Source: DATKNA01 sp963755755
GTDB lineage: Bacteria > Actinomycetota > Actinomycetes > Actinomycetales > Kineosporiaceae
Length of the DNA stretch: 64,000 bases
Assembly (NCBI GenBank): GCA_963755755.1
Contig: CAVWLJ010000010.1
Location: 496,001-560,000, forward strand
Reading direction: 5' to 3'
Made by a program: the position numbers and the translations under genes. Positions 48,575-57,417 of the stretch are shown one piece after another; positions within the stretch are counted from its first letter, which is position 1, and every line of letters starts with the position of its first letter. The notes under the pieces are model-generated. The model was not told where the DNA came from. It did not search any database and worked only from the letters and a program-made list of their open reading frames with translations.

Positions 48575-49170
48575 CCCAGCCGCCACAGTTCGCGGCTGTG
48601 GAACTCCAGGCCCCCGGCCCGGCCGAGGAGCAGCCCGAGCGGGCAGCCGTCGAGCGGCACGAGGGCGGCGGGGTGCGGCGGTCCGTCGGCCAGCTCGAGC
48701 CGGAACGTGCGCAGCCGGAACGGCCCCGCGAGCGTCCCGGGCAGCGGCGCCGGGGCGCCGGCGCCGGTGGCGACCACGTCGAGCGCGTCGCGGCCGGGCT
48801 CGGCGTGGACGATCGCCGCCCAGTCGACGCCCAGGGCCGCCGGGGCGCCGTCGACGAGCGTCTGCAGCGACCGGCCCGGGCGAGCGAGGACCTGCGCCAC
48901 GAGCTGGAGGTCGGCGTGACCGGGCAGCGGCGGCGCGGGGTGGTGCACGCCGAGCACGCCGGCGCCGGGGACGCCGGCGAGCGCGGTCAGCACGGCGTCG
49001 AGGTGCCCGGCGTCCCGCACCTGGACGACGACGTCGTCGAGCGCGTGGCCGGCCTCACTCTCGAGCACGTCGACGCCGGCGATGTCGCCCGAGGCCGCGC
49101 CGATCGCGGAGGCGACGCGGCCGAGCGCGCCGGGCCGGTCCGGCACCCGGAGGCGGATCCTGGCGAGCAC
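48523..49170 (-). CDS. ACT domain protein
   Basis: This is a 215-residue protein. The first 75 residues are an ACT domain (ARIRLRVPDRPGALGRVASAIGAASGDIAGVDVLES), which usually binds amino acids. The rest looks like a small GAF-like alpha/beta domain (LQTLVDGAPAALGVDWAAIVHAEPG). GTG 49170 has GGGAGG 5 nt upstream. It probably serves as a ligand-binding regulatory protein. The ligand is unknown. Confidence 0.8.
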   Translation of the reverse strand: MLARIRLRVPDRPGALGRVASAIGAASGDIAGVDVLESEAGHALDDVVVQVRDAGHLDAVLTALAGVPGAGVLGVHHPAPPLPGHADLQLVAQVLARPGRSLQTLVDGAPAALGVDWAAIVHAEPGRDALDVVATGAGAPAPLPGTLAGPFRLRTFRLELADGPPHPAALVPLDGCPLGLLLGRAGGLEFHSRELWRLGQLGAVVGPCLAVSAPA

Positions 49171-49322
49171 GCGTACCTCCCGACACGTCGACGCCGCTCC
49201 GGACGGCGCACACCCGTGACCATCCTCGGCGCGGCACGTTCCGCGCATGTTTCACCTGTCGAACATTCTGCGCCGATCACGCGCTCCGGCCCTGCTGGAA
49301 GGGTGCGGGTAGCGTGGTCGGC

Positions 49323-50477
49323 GTGACGACCGGAGCCGACCGAGCCGCCGCGCCCGATCCCGCGACCCTGCGCCGATGGCGCGACCTCCTGGCCAGCGAG
49401 CGGGAGGCGGCCACGCTCTACGACCGCCTGGCGGAGTCCACCGAGGGCGAGCGCGCCGACATCCTGCGCGAGCTCGCCGACGTCGAACGCCGGCACGCCG
49501 CGCACTGGGAGGAGCGGCTGCGCTCGGCCGGCGCCGAGATCCCGCCGCCGGGGAAGCCCGGCGTCCGCACCCGGATGCTGACGGCGACCGCTCGGCGCTT
49601 CTCGCTCGATGCCGTGCTGCCGCTGATCGAGCGCGCCGAGAAGACCGACGCCGGCCTGTACGACGCGGACCCCGACGCCGCCGCGGGCATGGCCGCCGAC
49701 GAGCGCGGCCACGCCCGCGCACTGGCCGCCATGCGCGCCGGCCGGACCTCCCCGCCCCCCGACCCCCGGGAGGTCATCGAGCGCCGCGAGCGCTGGCACC
49801 GGGGCGACCGGTCCGGTGCCCTGCGGGCGGCGATCTTCGGCGTCAGCGACGGACTGGTCTCCAACACGGCGCTTGTCATGGGCTTCGCGGGCTCGGGGGC
49901 AAGCCGGTCGACCGTCCTGCTGGCCGGCGTCGCCGGGCTCCTCGCCGGGTCCTTCTCGATGGCGGCGGGGGAGTACGTCTCGATGGCCGGCCAGCGGGAG
50001 ATGTTCCAGCGCGAGATCGCCCTCGAGCGCATCGAGCTGGAGGAGAAGCCCGAGGAGGAGCTCGAGGAGCTCGTGCTCATCTACCGGGCGAAGGGCCTGC
50101 CGACGGCTCAGGCGCGGGAGGTCGCCGGCCGGATCATGAGCAATCGCGAGGTGGCGCTCGACACGCTCGCGCGCGAGGAGCTCGGCCTCGACCCGGACGC
50201 GCTCGGCTCGCCCTGGTCCGCCGCGATCTCGTCGCTGCTGGCCTTCGCCGTCGGCGCGTTCGTCGTCGTCCTGCCCTACCTGGTCACCGGCGGCACCGGC
50301 GCGTTCGTGGCCGCCGTCGTCCTGGCGCTGCTCGCCCTGACCGCGGTCGGCGCCACGATCGGAATGCTCAACGGGCGCTCGCCGGTGCGCAGCGCGCTGC
50401 GCCAGGTCGTCGTCGGCGTGCTGGCGGCCGGCGTCACGTACGGCGTCGGCGCCGCCATCGGCATCCACGCCGGCTGA
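49323..50477 (+). CDS. VIT1/CCC1 membrane transporter with N-terminal ferritin-like domain (MbfA-type)
   Basis: This is a 384-residue protein. The N-terminal 150 residues form a ferritin-like four-helix domain with acidic and histidine ligands (SEREAATLYDRLAE; ADVERRHAAHWEERL; ADERGHARALAAM). The C-terminal part is a VIT1/CCC1 domain (RSGALRAAIFGVSDGLVSNTALVMGFAG; MAAGEYVSMAGQREMF; then helices to the end). In Agrobacterium and Bradyrhizobium, MbfA has this fusion and exports iron. Iron or manganese export or storage is the likely role here. The start at GTG 49323 is chosen for its position before the conserved part; an upstream GTG is possible. Confidence 0.88.
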   Translation: MTTGADRAAAPDPATLRRWRDLLASEREAATLYDRLAESTEGERADILRELADVERRHAAHWEERLRSAGAEIPPPGKPGVRTRMLTATARRFSLDAVLPLIERAEKTDAGLYDADPDAAAGMAADERGHARALAAMRAGRTSPPPDPREVIERRERWHRGDRSGALRAAIFGVSDGLVSNTALVMGFAGSGASRSTVLLAGVAGLLAGSFSMAAGEYVSMAGQREMFQREIALERIELEEKPEEELEELVLIYRAKGLPTAQAREVAGRIMSNREVALDTLAREELGLDPDALGSPWSAAISSLLAFAVGAFVVVLPYLVTGGTGAFVAAVVLALLALTAVGATIGMLNGRSPVRSALRQVVVGVLAAGVTYGVGAAIGIHAG

Positions 50478-50514
50478 GCCTCGCCCCACCTTCTCGAACG
50501 GCCGAGGATGCGGG

Positions 50515-51396
50515 TCAGTACTGCACCGAGAGCTCGGTGAGCACGCGAGGGGTCTCCTCGAGCAGCTCGCGGGCGAGGTAGCCGAGCGGGCCGACGCGCG
50601 CGGCGAGCCGTTCTCCGGCCGTGGCGTGCAGGTGGGCGCCCCAGACGGCGGCCTGCTCGGGGGTCGCGCCGCGGGCCAGCAGACCGGCGACGACGCCGGC
50701 GAGCACATCCCCGCTGCCCGACGTCCCGAGCCCGGCCTGCCCGGCGCCGTCGATCCAGAGCCGCCCCTCCGGGTTCGCGATCGTCCCGCGGAGCGCGACG
50801 ACCGCGCCGTACCGTTCGGCGATGCGGCGGGCGGCGCGTCCGTGGTCCGACGGGGGGTCCTCCTCGAGCAGGATCCCGGCCTCGGCAGCGTTCGGCGTCA
50901 GCACGAGCGAGCCGCCGAGCGCGGCGCACAGCTTCTCCTGGCCCGGCAGCGCGCCCAGCGCGTAGGCGTCGAGCACGACCCCGGTCCCGTCTCCGAGTCC
51001 GTCGAGCAGGTCGGCGACGAGCCGGGCACTGCGGTCGGGGTCGTCCAGCCCCGGCCCCACGCAGACGACGTCCGCCTTCGCGGCCAGGTCCTTCGCCGTC
51101 GCGGCCGCGGACGGCTCGACGCTGCCGGAGGCCTCGTCCGCGGGGAGCGGCAGCACCAGCGCCTCCGGGACGGCGACCGCGACCGCGGCGGCCACCGGGG
51201 CGGCGACCGCGAGCTGCAGCTTTCCCGCCCCGGCGCGCAACGCCGCGAGTCCGGCGAGCATCGCGGCACCCGGCGTCCGGGCCGCCCCGCCCAGGACCAG
51301 CACGCTGCCGCGGTCGCCCTTGTCCTCCCCGGGCGGGGGCAGGGGCCAGCCCCGCAGCAGCGCCGGGGTCACGATCTCAGCGTCCGACGGCGGCAT
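50515..51396 (-). CDS. nnrD: ADP-dependent NAD(P)H-hydrate dehydratase (stand-alone)
   Basis: This enzyme repairs damaged hydrated NAD(P)H. The 293-residue ribokinase-like domain contains GDRGSVLVLGGAARTPGAAMLAG, VGPGLDD, VLDAYALG, LTPNAAEAGILL and the GSGDVLAGVVAGLL motif with the catalytic aspartate. The usual N-terminal epimerase domain (NnrE/YjeF_N) is missing and no separate copy is in the window. The start at 51396 overlaps the upstream phosphatase gene stop by about 20 bp, suggesting one transcript. Confidence 0.9.
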   Translation of the reverse strand: MPPSDAEIVTPALLRGWPLPPPGEDKGDRGSVLVLGGAARTPGAAMLAGLAALRAGAGKLQLAVAAPVAAAVAVAVPEALVLPLPADEASGSVEPSAAATAKDLAAKADVVCVGPGLDDPDRSARLVADLLDGLGDGTGVVLDAYALGALPGQEKLCAALGGSLVLTPNAAEAGILLEEDPPSDHGRAARRIAERYGAVVALRGTIANPEGRLWIDGAGQAGLGTSGSGDVLAGVVAGLLARGATPEQAAVWGAHLHATAGERLAARVGPLGYLARELLEETPRVLTELSVQY

Positions 51397-52117
51397 CCTC
51401 GGTCCTCGTCTCCGCGGCGCCCTGCTCGCGCACGGGCACGGTCCAGTTGTAGCGCTCGAGCAGCAGGCCGGCGCCGTCGCCGCGGTCGAAGGTGGAGAGG
51501 CCGCAGTTGGCATACGCCGTGCCGCGCACCAGCTCGACCGCGGCCGCCTCGTCGAGACCCTCGAGCACGACCCGCGCGAGCTGGATGACGACGTCGTGGG
51601 CGACGACGAGCACCCGTGCCCCCTCGAGCTCGCGGGCCACGTCGGCGAGGAACGTCCGCAGCCGCAGGCAGATGTCCGCCCACGACTCGCCGCCCGGGGG
51701 CCGGTGGAAGAAGCGCCCGACGAGCTTGGCGCGCTCGGCCTCCTCGGGGAACCGCGCGACGATACCGCGCCAGGTGTAGCCGTCCCACTCGCCCATCTCG
51801 CGGTCCCGCAGGCGTTCGTCGATGCCCCGCCGGACGCCGGTGAGCCCGGCCGCCGCCAGCAGCAGGTCGGCGGTCTCGCCGGCGCGGTGGTACGGGGAGA
51901 CGAGCACGGCGTCCGGGTGCGTCTCGGCGGGCTGTTCCGCCAGCCATCGGCCGAGTGCCTCGGCCTGACCCCGGCCGAGGTCGCTGAGCGGGACGTCCGC
52001 GTCGCGCATGCCCAGTTCGTAGCGCTCGGCCCGGCGCTGCTCCGCGTCGTCCCGGATGACGTTGCCCTCGCTCTGGCCGTGCCGGACGAACCACATCGAC
52101 CGCGGACCTGTCGTCAT
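51377..52117 (-). CDS. Histidine phosphatase / phosphoglycerate mutase family protein
   Basis: This is a 246-residue histidine phosphatase. The phospho-accepting FVRHGQSEGN motif is at the start, VSPYHRAGETADLLL and RDREMGEWDGYTW are in the middle, and VLVVAHDVVIQLA carries the second histidine. The start MTTGPRS at 52117 is preferred over a longer leader. It is followed by nnrD. The substrate (sugar phosphate or nucleotide) is not determined. Confidence 0.88.
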   Translation of the reverse strand: MTTGPRSMWFVRHGQSEGNVIRDDAEQRRAERYELGMRDADVPLSDLGRGQAEALGRWLAEQPAETHPDAVLVSPYHRAGETADLLLAAAGLTGVRRGIDERLRDREMGEWDGYTWRGIVARFPEEAERAKLVGRFFHRPPGGESWADICLRLRTFLADVARELEGARVLVVAHDVVIQLARVVLEGLDEAAAVELVRGTAYANCGLSTFDRGDGAGLLLERYNWTVPVREQGAAETRTEDAAVGR

Positions 52118-52258
52118 GGCGCCCAGCCTCAGCGGCGCGCTGCCGCTCCCGGCGGTCCCGTCGGCGCTGGACTCGATCACGTCGAGGGACTACCCGCCGG
52201 GCGCCGGGGTCATGCTCGTGGGCGGGTCGGACGTTCCGGGGGAGCCGCCGCGTCGGTC

Positions 52259-53206
52259 TCAGCCGAAGAGGGCGCTCACGGACTCGCCCTCGTGGATCCT
52301 GCGCATCGCCTCCGCCAGCGCCGGCGCCACCGAGAGCACGGTGAGCTTGCCGTCCCGCTTCTCCGGCGGGATCGGCACGGTGTTCGTGCACACGATCTCG
52401 ACGACGTCCTCCCGGGCGGTCAGCCGGTCGAGGGCGCCGTCCGCGAACAGCCCGTGCGTGCACGCCACCCGCGCGCTCCGGACGCCCCGCGCCGCCAGCT
52501 TGTCGAGGATCTCGACCACCGTCGTCCCGCGCGCGATCTCGTCGTCCAGCACGATGACGTCCCGGCCGGTGACGTCGCCGATGATCGTCGTGATCTCGAC
52601 CCGGTCGTCGGAGAACCGCTGCTTCGCGCCGGCCGCCACGGGGACGCCGAGCAGGCGGGCGAAGGCGGCTGCCGATTTGGCGTTGCCGAGGTCGGGGGAG
52701 ACGACGGTCGTCGTCGAGAGGTCCTGGCCGGCGAAGTGCCCGGCGATCTCGCGCAGGGCGTGCAGGTGGTCGACGGGCACGCTGAAGAACCCGTGCACCT
52801 GCGGCGAGTGCAGCGTCATGGCGAGCACCCGGTTCGCGCCCGCCGTCACGAGCAGGTCGGCGACGAGCCGCCCGCCGATCGAGATCCGGGGCATGTCCTT
52901 CTTGTCGCTGCGGGCGTAGGCGTAGTGGGGCAGGACGACGGTCGTCCGGGCCGCGGACGCGCCGCGCGCGGCGTCGAGCATGAGCAGCAACTCGACGAGG
53001 TGCTCCTGCACCGGCCGGACCAGCGGCTGGATGAGGAAGACGTCGCGCTCGCGGCAGTTCTCCTGCAGCTGCACCTCGAGACAGTCGTTGGCGAACCGGG
53101 TGATGCGGGTGGGCAGCAGCGGCACGCCGAGGTGCCCGCAGATCTCCGCGGCGAGGTCGGGGTGGGCGGTCCCGGTGAAGACGGCGATGTCGCGCACGGG
53201 CGTCAC
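52259..53206 (-). CDS. Ribose-phosphate pyrophosphokinase (PRPP synthase)
   Basis: This enzyme makes PRPP from ribose 5-phosphate and ATP for nucleotide, His and Trp synthesis. The 315-residue protein has the flexible catalytic loop region (VVLPHYAYARSDKKD), LHSPQVHGFFSVPVDHLHAL, VSPDLGNAKSAAAFA and the PRPP-binding loop (VIVLDDEIARGTTVVE). GTG 53206 is the start. Actinobacteria often have a second prs gene with glmU, so this may be the accessory copy; hence no symbol. Confidence 0.93.
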   Translation of the reverse strand: MTPVRDIAVFTGTAHPDLAAEICGHLGVPLLPTRITRFANDCLEVQLQENCRERDVFLIQPLVRPVQEHLVELLLMLDAARGASAARTTVVLPHYAYARSDKKDMPRISIGGRLVADLLVTAGANRVLAMTLHSPQVHGFFSVPVDHLHALREIAGHFAGQDLSTTTVVSPDLGNAKSAAAFARLLGVPVAAGAKQRFSDDRVEITTIIGDVTGRDVIVLDDEIARGTTVVEILDKLAARGVRSARVACTHGLFADGALDRLTAREDVVEIVCTNTVPIPPEKRDGKLTVLSVAPALAEAMRRIHEGESVSALFG

Positions 53207-53268
53207 ACTACGAACGGGTGCGACGCCTCGGCGAGCCGCCGTCCGGGCAGCGATCTAGCGTGACGCAC

Positions 53269-54129
53269 ATGGGGGAGGTGCGGATCGGGCTCTCCGGGTG
53301 GCGGTACCGCGAATGGCGCGGCCGCTTCTATCCGCACGGCCTCGTGCAACGCCGCGAGCTGGAGTACGTGGCGGAGCGGTTCGACACCGTGGAGATCAAC
53401 GGCTCGTTCTACTCGCTGCAGCGACCGGCGTCCTACCAGCACTGGGCGGCGAGCGTGCCCGGCGGCTTCCTCTTCGCCGTCAAGGGCGGCCGCTACATCA
53501 CACACCTGCTCCGGCTGACCGGCGTCGAGACGGCGCTCGCCAACTTCTTCGCCTCGGGGCTGCTCGCGCTGGGGCCGAAGCTCGGGCCGGTGCTGTGGCA
53601 GCTGCCGCCACGGCTTTCCTTCGACGAGGCCCGGCTGGACGCCTTCCTCGCCCAGTTGCCGCGGACCACGGGGCAGGCGGCGGAGCTGGCGCGCCGTCAC
53701 GACGCGCGCCTGGAGGGCCGCACCTGGCTCGACGTGGACGCCGACCGCCAGGTCCGGCACGCGCTGGAGATTCGCGACGAGAGCTTCCGCGACCCCGCGT
53801 TCCTTCGGCTGCTCGAGCGCCACGGCGTCGCGTTCGTCGTCGCCGACACCGCCGGGCGGTGGCCGCTGCTGTTCGAGGCGACGGCGCCGCTCGTCTACGT
53901 CCGGCTGCACGGCGACGTCGAGCTCTACACGAGCGGGTACTCCGACGCCGCGCTCGACGTCTGGGCCGAGCGGATCCGCTGCTGGGCGGACTCCGGGCAC
54001 GACGTGGTCGTCTACTTCGACAACGACGTCGACGCGCACGCGCCGTACGACGCCGCCGCGCTGGCCCGCCGGCTGGGCGTGGGGCCGCTGGGTGCGAGTG
54101 GAGCTGCCTCTGTCGGTGTTCGCACATAA
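53269..54129 (+). CDS. DUF72 family protein
   Basis: This is a 286-residue DUF72 (YecE-like) TIM-barrel protein of unknown function. Hallmarks are IGLSGWRYREWRGRFYPHGL, FDTVEINGSFYSLQRP, FAVKGGRYITHLLRL, LWQLPPR, and VYVRLHGDVELYTSGYSDAALDVWAERI. ATG 53269 is chosen because it sits directly before the conserved start. It is divergent from the PRPP synthase gene (62-bp gap) and followed 9 bp later by DUF3072. Confidence 0.93.
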   Translation: MGEVRIGLSGWRYREWRGRFYPHGLVQRRELEYVAERFDTVEINGSFYSLQRPASYQHWAASVPGGFLFAVKGGRYITHLLRLTGVETALANFFASGLLALGPKLGPVLWQLPPRLSFDEARLDAFLAQLPRTTGQAAELARRHDARLEGRTWLDVDADRQVRHALEIRDESFRDPAFLRLLERHGVAFVVADTAGRWPLLFEATAPLVYVRLHGDVELYTSGYSDAALDVWAERIRCWADSGHDVVVYFDNDVDAHAPYDAAALARRLGVGPLGASGAASVGVRT

Positions 54130-54138
54130 GTTCGAGTC

Positions 54139-54360
54139 ATGGCAGAGAACACGACGCGGGACCCGAATAGAGAGCTGCCCGACAGCGACGTCCCCGACCC
54201 CTCGACCTGGCGCACCGGCGACGAGCCGCCGACCCACCGGCAGCGGGCCTACCTGGAGACGCTCGCGCACGAGGCGGGCGAGCAGCTTCCGGATGACCTC
54301 ACCAAGGCCGAGGCGTCGGAGAAGATCGACGAGCTGCGCCAGGAGACGGGGCGGGACTGA
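54139..54360 (+). CDS. DUF3072 family small protein
   Basis: This is a 73-residue acidic protein. The C-terminal PPTHRQRAYLETLAHEAGEQ followed by LTKAEASEKIDELRQETG matches DUF3072, a helical domain of unknown role in actinobacteria. It lies 9 bp after the DUF72 gene and is probably co-transcribed. It is convergent with the SDR gene at 54370. Confidence 0.88.
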   Translation: MAENTTRDPNRELPDSDVPDPSTWRTGDEPPTHRQRAYLETLAHEAGEQLPDDLTKAEASEKIDELRQETGRD

Positions 54361-54369
54361 TCGTCCTGC

Positions 54370-55129
54370 TCAGAGCGGGGTGACGTAGGCGGCGGTCATC
54401 CCGCCGTCGACGACGAACGCGCTCGCGGTGACGAAGGAGGCGTCGTCGCTCCCGAGGAACGCGACCGTGGCGGCGATCTCGGCGGGGTCCGCGAACCGGC
54501 CGACCGGCACGTGGACGAGTCGGCGCTCGAGTTCCGCGGGCGCGGTCGTCACGACGTCGCGCACGAGCGGCGTGGCGACCACGCCCGGCACGAGCGCGTT
54601 GACGCGCACCCCGCTGCGCGCGAACTGGACGCCGAGCTCGCGGCTCAGCGCGAGGACTCCGCCCTTGCTCGCGGTGTAGGCGATCTGCGAGGTCGCCGCG
54701 CCGACGAGTGCCGCGGTCGAGGCGGTGTTGACGATCGAGCCGGAACCCTGACGCAGCATGATCGGGAGCACTTCGCGGCATCCCAGGTACACGCCGGTGA
54801 GGTTGACCTCGTGGACGCGCCGCCAGGCGTCGAGGTCGGTCTCGAGGATCGAGCCGTCGTCGGGCGGGCAGATGCCGGCGTTGTGCACCGCCACGTCGAC
54901 GCGGCCGTACCGCTCGAGCGCCGACGGCGTACATGCGCTCGTTGTCCTCGGGCAGGCGCACGTCCGCACGGACGAGGACGCCGCCGATCTCGTCGGCGAC
55001 GTCCTCGCCGCCGGTCACGTCCACGACCACGACTCGCGCGCCCTCGGCGGCCAGGCGCCGGCAGACGGCGGCGCCGATGCCGCTCCCGGCGCCGGTGACC
55101 AGCGCGACACGTCCGTCGAGGCGGTTCAC
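54370..55129 (-). CDS. Short-chain dehydrogenase/reductase, copy 1 (frameshifted)
   Basis: This is an NAD(P)-dependent SDR of about 252 residues. The cofactor motif is VTGAGSGIGAAVCRRLA, NAG is in AVHNAGICPPDD, the catalytic Ser/Tyr/Lys are in GSIVNTAS ... YTASKGG, and it ends with the VDGGM type. The GTG start overlaps the stop of the upstream SDR as GTGA. One extra base near 54928 splits it; removing it gives MYAVALERYGRVDVAVHNAG. It is clearly a paralogue of the upstream SDR, so the pair arose by tandem duplication. Confidence 0.9.
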
Positions 55130-55890
55130 AGCGGCGTGACGTACGCGCCGGTGATGCCTCCGTCCACGAGGAAGTTGCTCGCCGTGATGTAGGAGGCGTC
55201 GTCGCTGGCGAGGAACGCGACGGCCGCGGCGATCTCGGTGGGCTCCGCGAACCGGCCGAGCGGCACGTGGACGAGCCGGCGCTGGGCGCGCTCGGGGTCC
55301 TTGGCGAAGAGCTCCAGCAGCAGCGGTGTGGCGACCGGCCCGGGGGAGAGCGCGTTGACCCGCACGCCCTGCCGCGCGAACTGGACGCCGAGCTCGCGGG
55401 TCATCGCCAGCACCCCGCCCTTGCTCGCCGTGTAGGAGATCTGGCTGGTGGCGGCGCCGAGGGTGGCGACGAAGGACGCGGTGTTGACGATCGACCCCTT
55501 GCCCTGCCGGAGCATGTGCGGCAGGACCGCCTTGCACCCCAGGTAGACGCTGGTGAGGTTGACCTCCTGCACCCGGCGCCAGGCGTCGAGGCCGGTCTCG
55601 AGGATCGAGTCGTCGTCCGGCGGGCTGATGCCGGCGTTGTGGAACGCGACGTCGACGTGCCCGTACTGCTCGACGGCGAGCGCGTACATGCGCTCGTTGT
55701 CCTCCGGGCTCGGTGACGTCCGCCTGCACGAAGAGGCCGCCGAGCTCGTCGGCGAGGGGCTTCCCGGCGTCCGCCGCGACGTCGACGACGACCACGTCGC
55801 TCCTTCGGAGGCCAGCCGGCGGCAGGTCGCCGCGCCGATCCCGCTGGCGCCGCCCGTGACGACGGCGACCCGGTCCGTGAACCGCTCCAC
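55126..55890 (-). CDS. Short-chain dehydrogenase/reductase, copy 2 (two compensating indels)
   Basis: This is an SDR of about 254 residues. VTGGASGIGAATCRRLA (cofactor), AFHNAGISPPDD, GSIVNTASF and YTASKGG (catalytic residues), and VDGGITGAYV (C-terminus) are present. A stretch from about 55795 to 55715 is read in another frame: one base is missing near 55795 and one extra lies near 55715 (CCCGGAGG again). GTG 55890 is chosen for its GAGAGGAG ribosome site. It lies between the aldehyde dehydrogenase and SDR copy 1 in one operon. Confidence 0.88.
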   Translation of the reverse strand: MERFTDRVAVVTGGASGIGAATCRRLASEGATWSSSTSRRTPGSPSPTSSAASSCRRTSPSPEDNERMYALAVEQYGHVDVAFHNAGISPPDDDSILETGLDAWRRVQEVNLTSVYLGCKAVLPHMLRQGKGSIVNTASFVATLGAATSQISYTASKGGVLAMTRELGVQFARQGVRVNALSPGPVATPLLLELFAKDPERAQRRLVHVPLGRFAEPTEIAAAVAFLASDDASYITASNFLVDGGITGAYVTPL

Positions 55891-55904
55891 GATGCTCCTC
55901 TCTG

Positions 55905-55979
55905 CGACGATCATGCAATTCGCGGCGATCATGCACCTGCACGCTGCATGATCGCTCCGGGAAGTGCATGATCAGCGTA
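55905..55979. repeat. Imperfect palindromic element, copy A (ATCATGCA / TGCATGAT family)
   Basis: This intergenic stretch between the aldehyde dehydrogenase and SDR copy 2 contains several ATCATGCA or TGCATGAT units and TTCGCGGCGAT. It aligns well with the perfect inverted repeat at 63031-63098. It can fold into an imperfect hairpin. It could be a dispersed REP-like element or an operator. Confidence 0.6.
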
Positions 55980-55990
55980 GGGTTCGCTGG

Positions 55991-57392
55991 TCAGTCGGTG
56001 GCGAGGAAGACGTTCTTCGTCTCGGTGAACGCGGCCAGCGCGTCGGGGCCGAGCTCGCGGCCGAGGCCCGGAGCGCTTGAAGCCGCCGAACGGCGTCGAG
56101 TAGCGCACCGACGAATGCGAGTTCACCGAGAGGTTCCCGCTCTCGACCCCCCGCGCGACGCGCAGCGCGCGGCCCACGTCGCGCGTCCAGATCGACCCCG
56201 ACAGCCCGTAGTCGCTGTCGTTGGCCTTGGAGATCGCGTCGGCCTCGTCGTCGAACGGCAGCACCGCGACCACCGGCCCGAAGACCTCCTCGCGCCACAC
56301 GCGGTCCGACGGCGAGCGGGGCAGGACGACGGTCGGCGGGTACCAGAAGCCGCGTCCGTCGGGAGCCGCGCCGCGGAAGGCGACGTCCACCGGCTCCTCG
56401 GCGTCCTCGACGAACGAACGGACGGTCGCGCGCTGCTTCGCGGAGATGAGCGGCCCCATCTCGGCGTCCTCGGCGCCCGGGTCCTTGACGACGACGCCGC
56501 GCACGGCGGGCTCGAGCAGCGACAGGAACCGGTCGTAGACCGACCGCTCGACGAGGATCCGGGAGCGGGCGCAGCAGTCCTGCCCGGCGTTGTCGAAGAC
56601 CCCGTACGGCGCGGTCGCCGCGGCCTTCTCGAGGTCGGCGTCCGCGAAGACGATGTTCGCGCTCTTGCCGCCGAGCTCGAGCGTGACCCGCTTGACCTGC
56701 CTCGCGCGCGCCCGCCATGACCGCCGTGCCCACCTCGGTGGAGCCGGTGAACACGATCTTGCGCACGTCGGGGTGGTCGACGAACCGCTGCCCGACGACG
56801 CTGCCCTTGCCCGGGAGCACCTGGAAGACGCCCTCGGGGAGGCCGGCCTCGAGGGCGAGCTCGCCGAGCCGCACGGCGGTCAGCGGCGTCAGCTCCGCCG
56901 GCTTGAGGACGACGGTGCAGCCCGCCGCGAGCGCCGGCGCGAAGCCCCAGCCCGCGATGGGCATCGGGAAGTTCCACGGAACGATGACGCCGACGACGCC
57001 GACGGGCTCGGCGAAGGTGAGGTCGACGCCGCCGGCCACCGGGATCTGCCGGCCGAAGAGCCGTTCCGGCGCCGCCGCGTAGTAGTGCAGGACGTCGCGG
57101 ACGTTGCCGGCCTCCCAGCGCGCGTTGCCGATGGTGTGCCCGGCGCCGCGGACCTCGAGCCGGGCGAGCTCCTCGACGTGCGCGTCGACGACGTCGGCGA
57201 AGCGGCGCAGCAGCCGCGCCCGGTCGGCGGGGCGACGGCCCGCCAGGCCGGCAGCGCGGCCGAGGCGCGGGCGATCGCCGCGTCGGTGGCCTCGACGTCG
57301 AGGAGCGGCACCGTCGCGACGACGTCCTCCGTCGCCGGGTCGAGGACGTCGTGCGTGATCGGAGCGGATTGCGTGATCGGACTGGTTTGCAT
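55991..57392 (-). CDS. Aldehyde dehydrogenase (three indels)
   Basis: This is a NAD(P)-dependent aldehyde dehydrogenase of about 466 residues. GVIVPWNFPMPIAGWGFAPAL (cofactor entry), KPAELTPL, FTGSTEVGTAVM, the catalytic glutamate (VTLELGGKSANIVF) and cysteine (NAGQDCCARSRILVE), and EEVFGPVVAV are all present. It is split by one missing base near 57235 and extra bases near 56708 and 56070. The corrected C-terminus is LGRELGPDALAAFTETKNVF. The start at 57392 is 25 bp after the glutamine synthetase stop. It probably oxidizes an amine-derived aldehyde in the same pathway. Confidence 0.92.
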
Positions 57393-57417
57393 GATCAGTG
57401 CCAGTTCTGCTCGGTGG

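Noticed and set aside
47948..49326. Extended plus-strand frame beyond the disulfide reductase
   Set aside because: It is Arg/Pro-rich and antisense or out of frame to the SRPBCC and ACT genes.
57355..57395. Repeated GATTGCGTGATCGGA as an operator
   Set aside because: The repeats lie inside the aldehyde dehydrogenase coding region and encode its repetitive N-terminus, so no separate regulatory role is needed.
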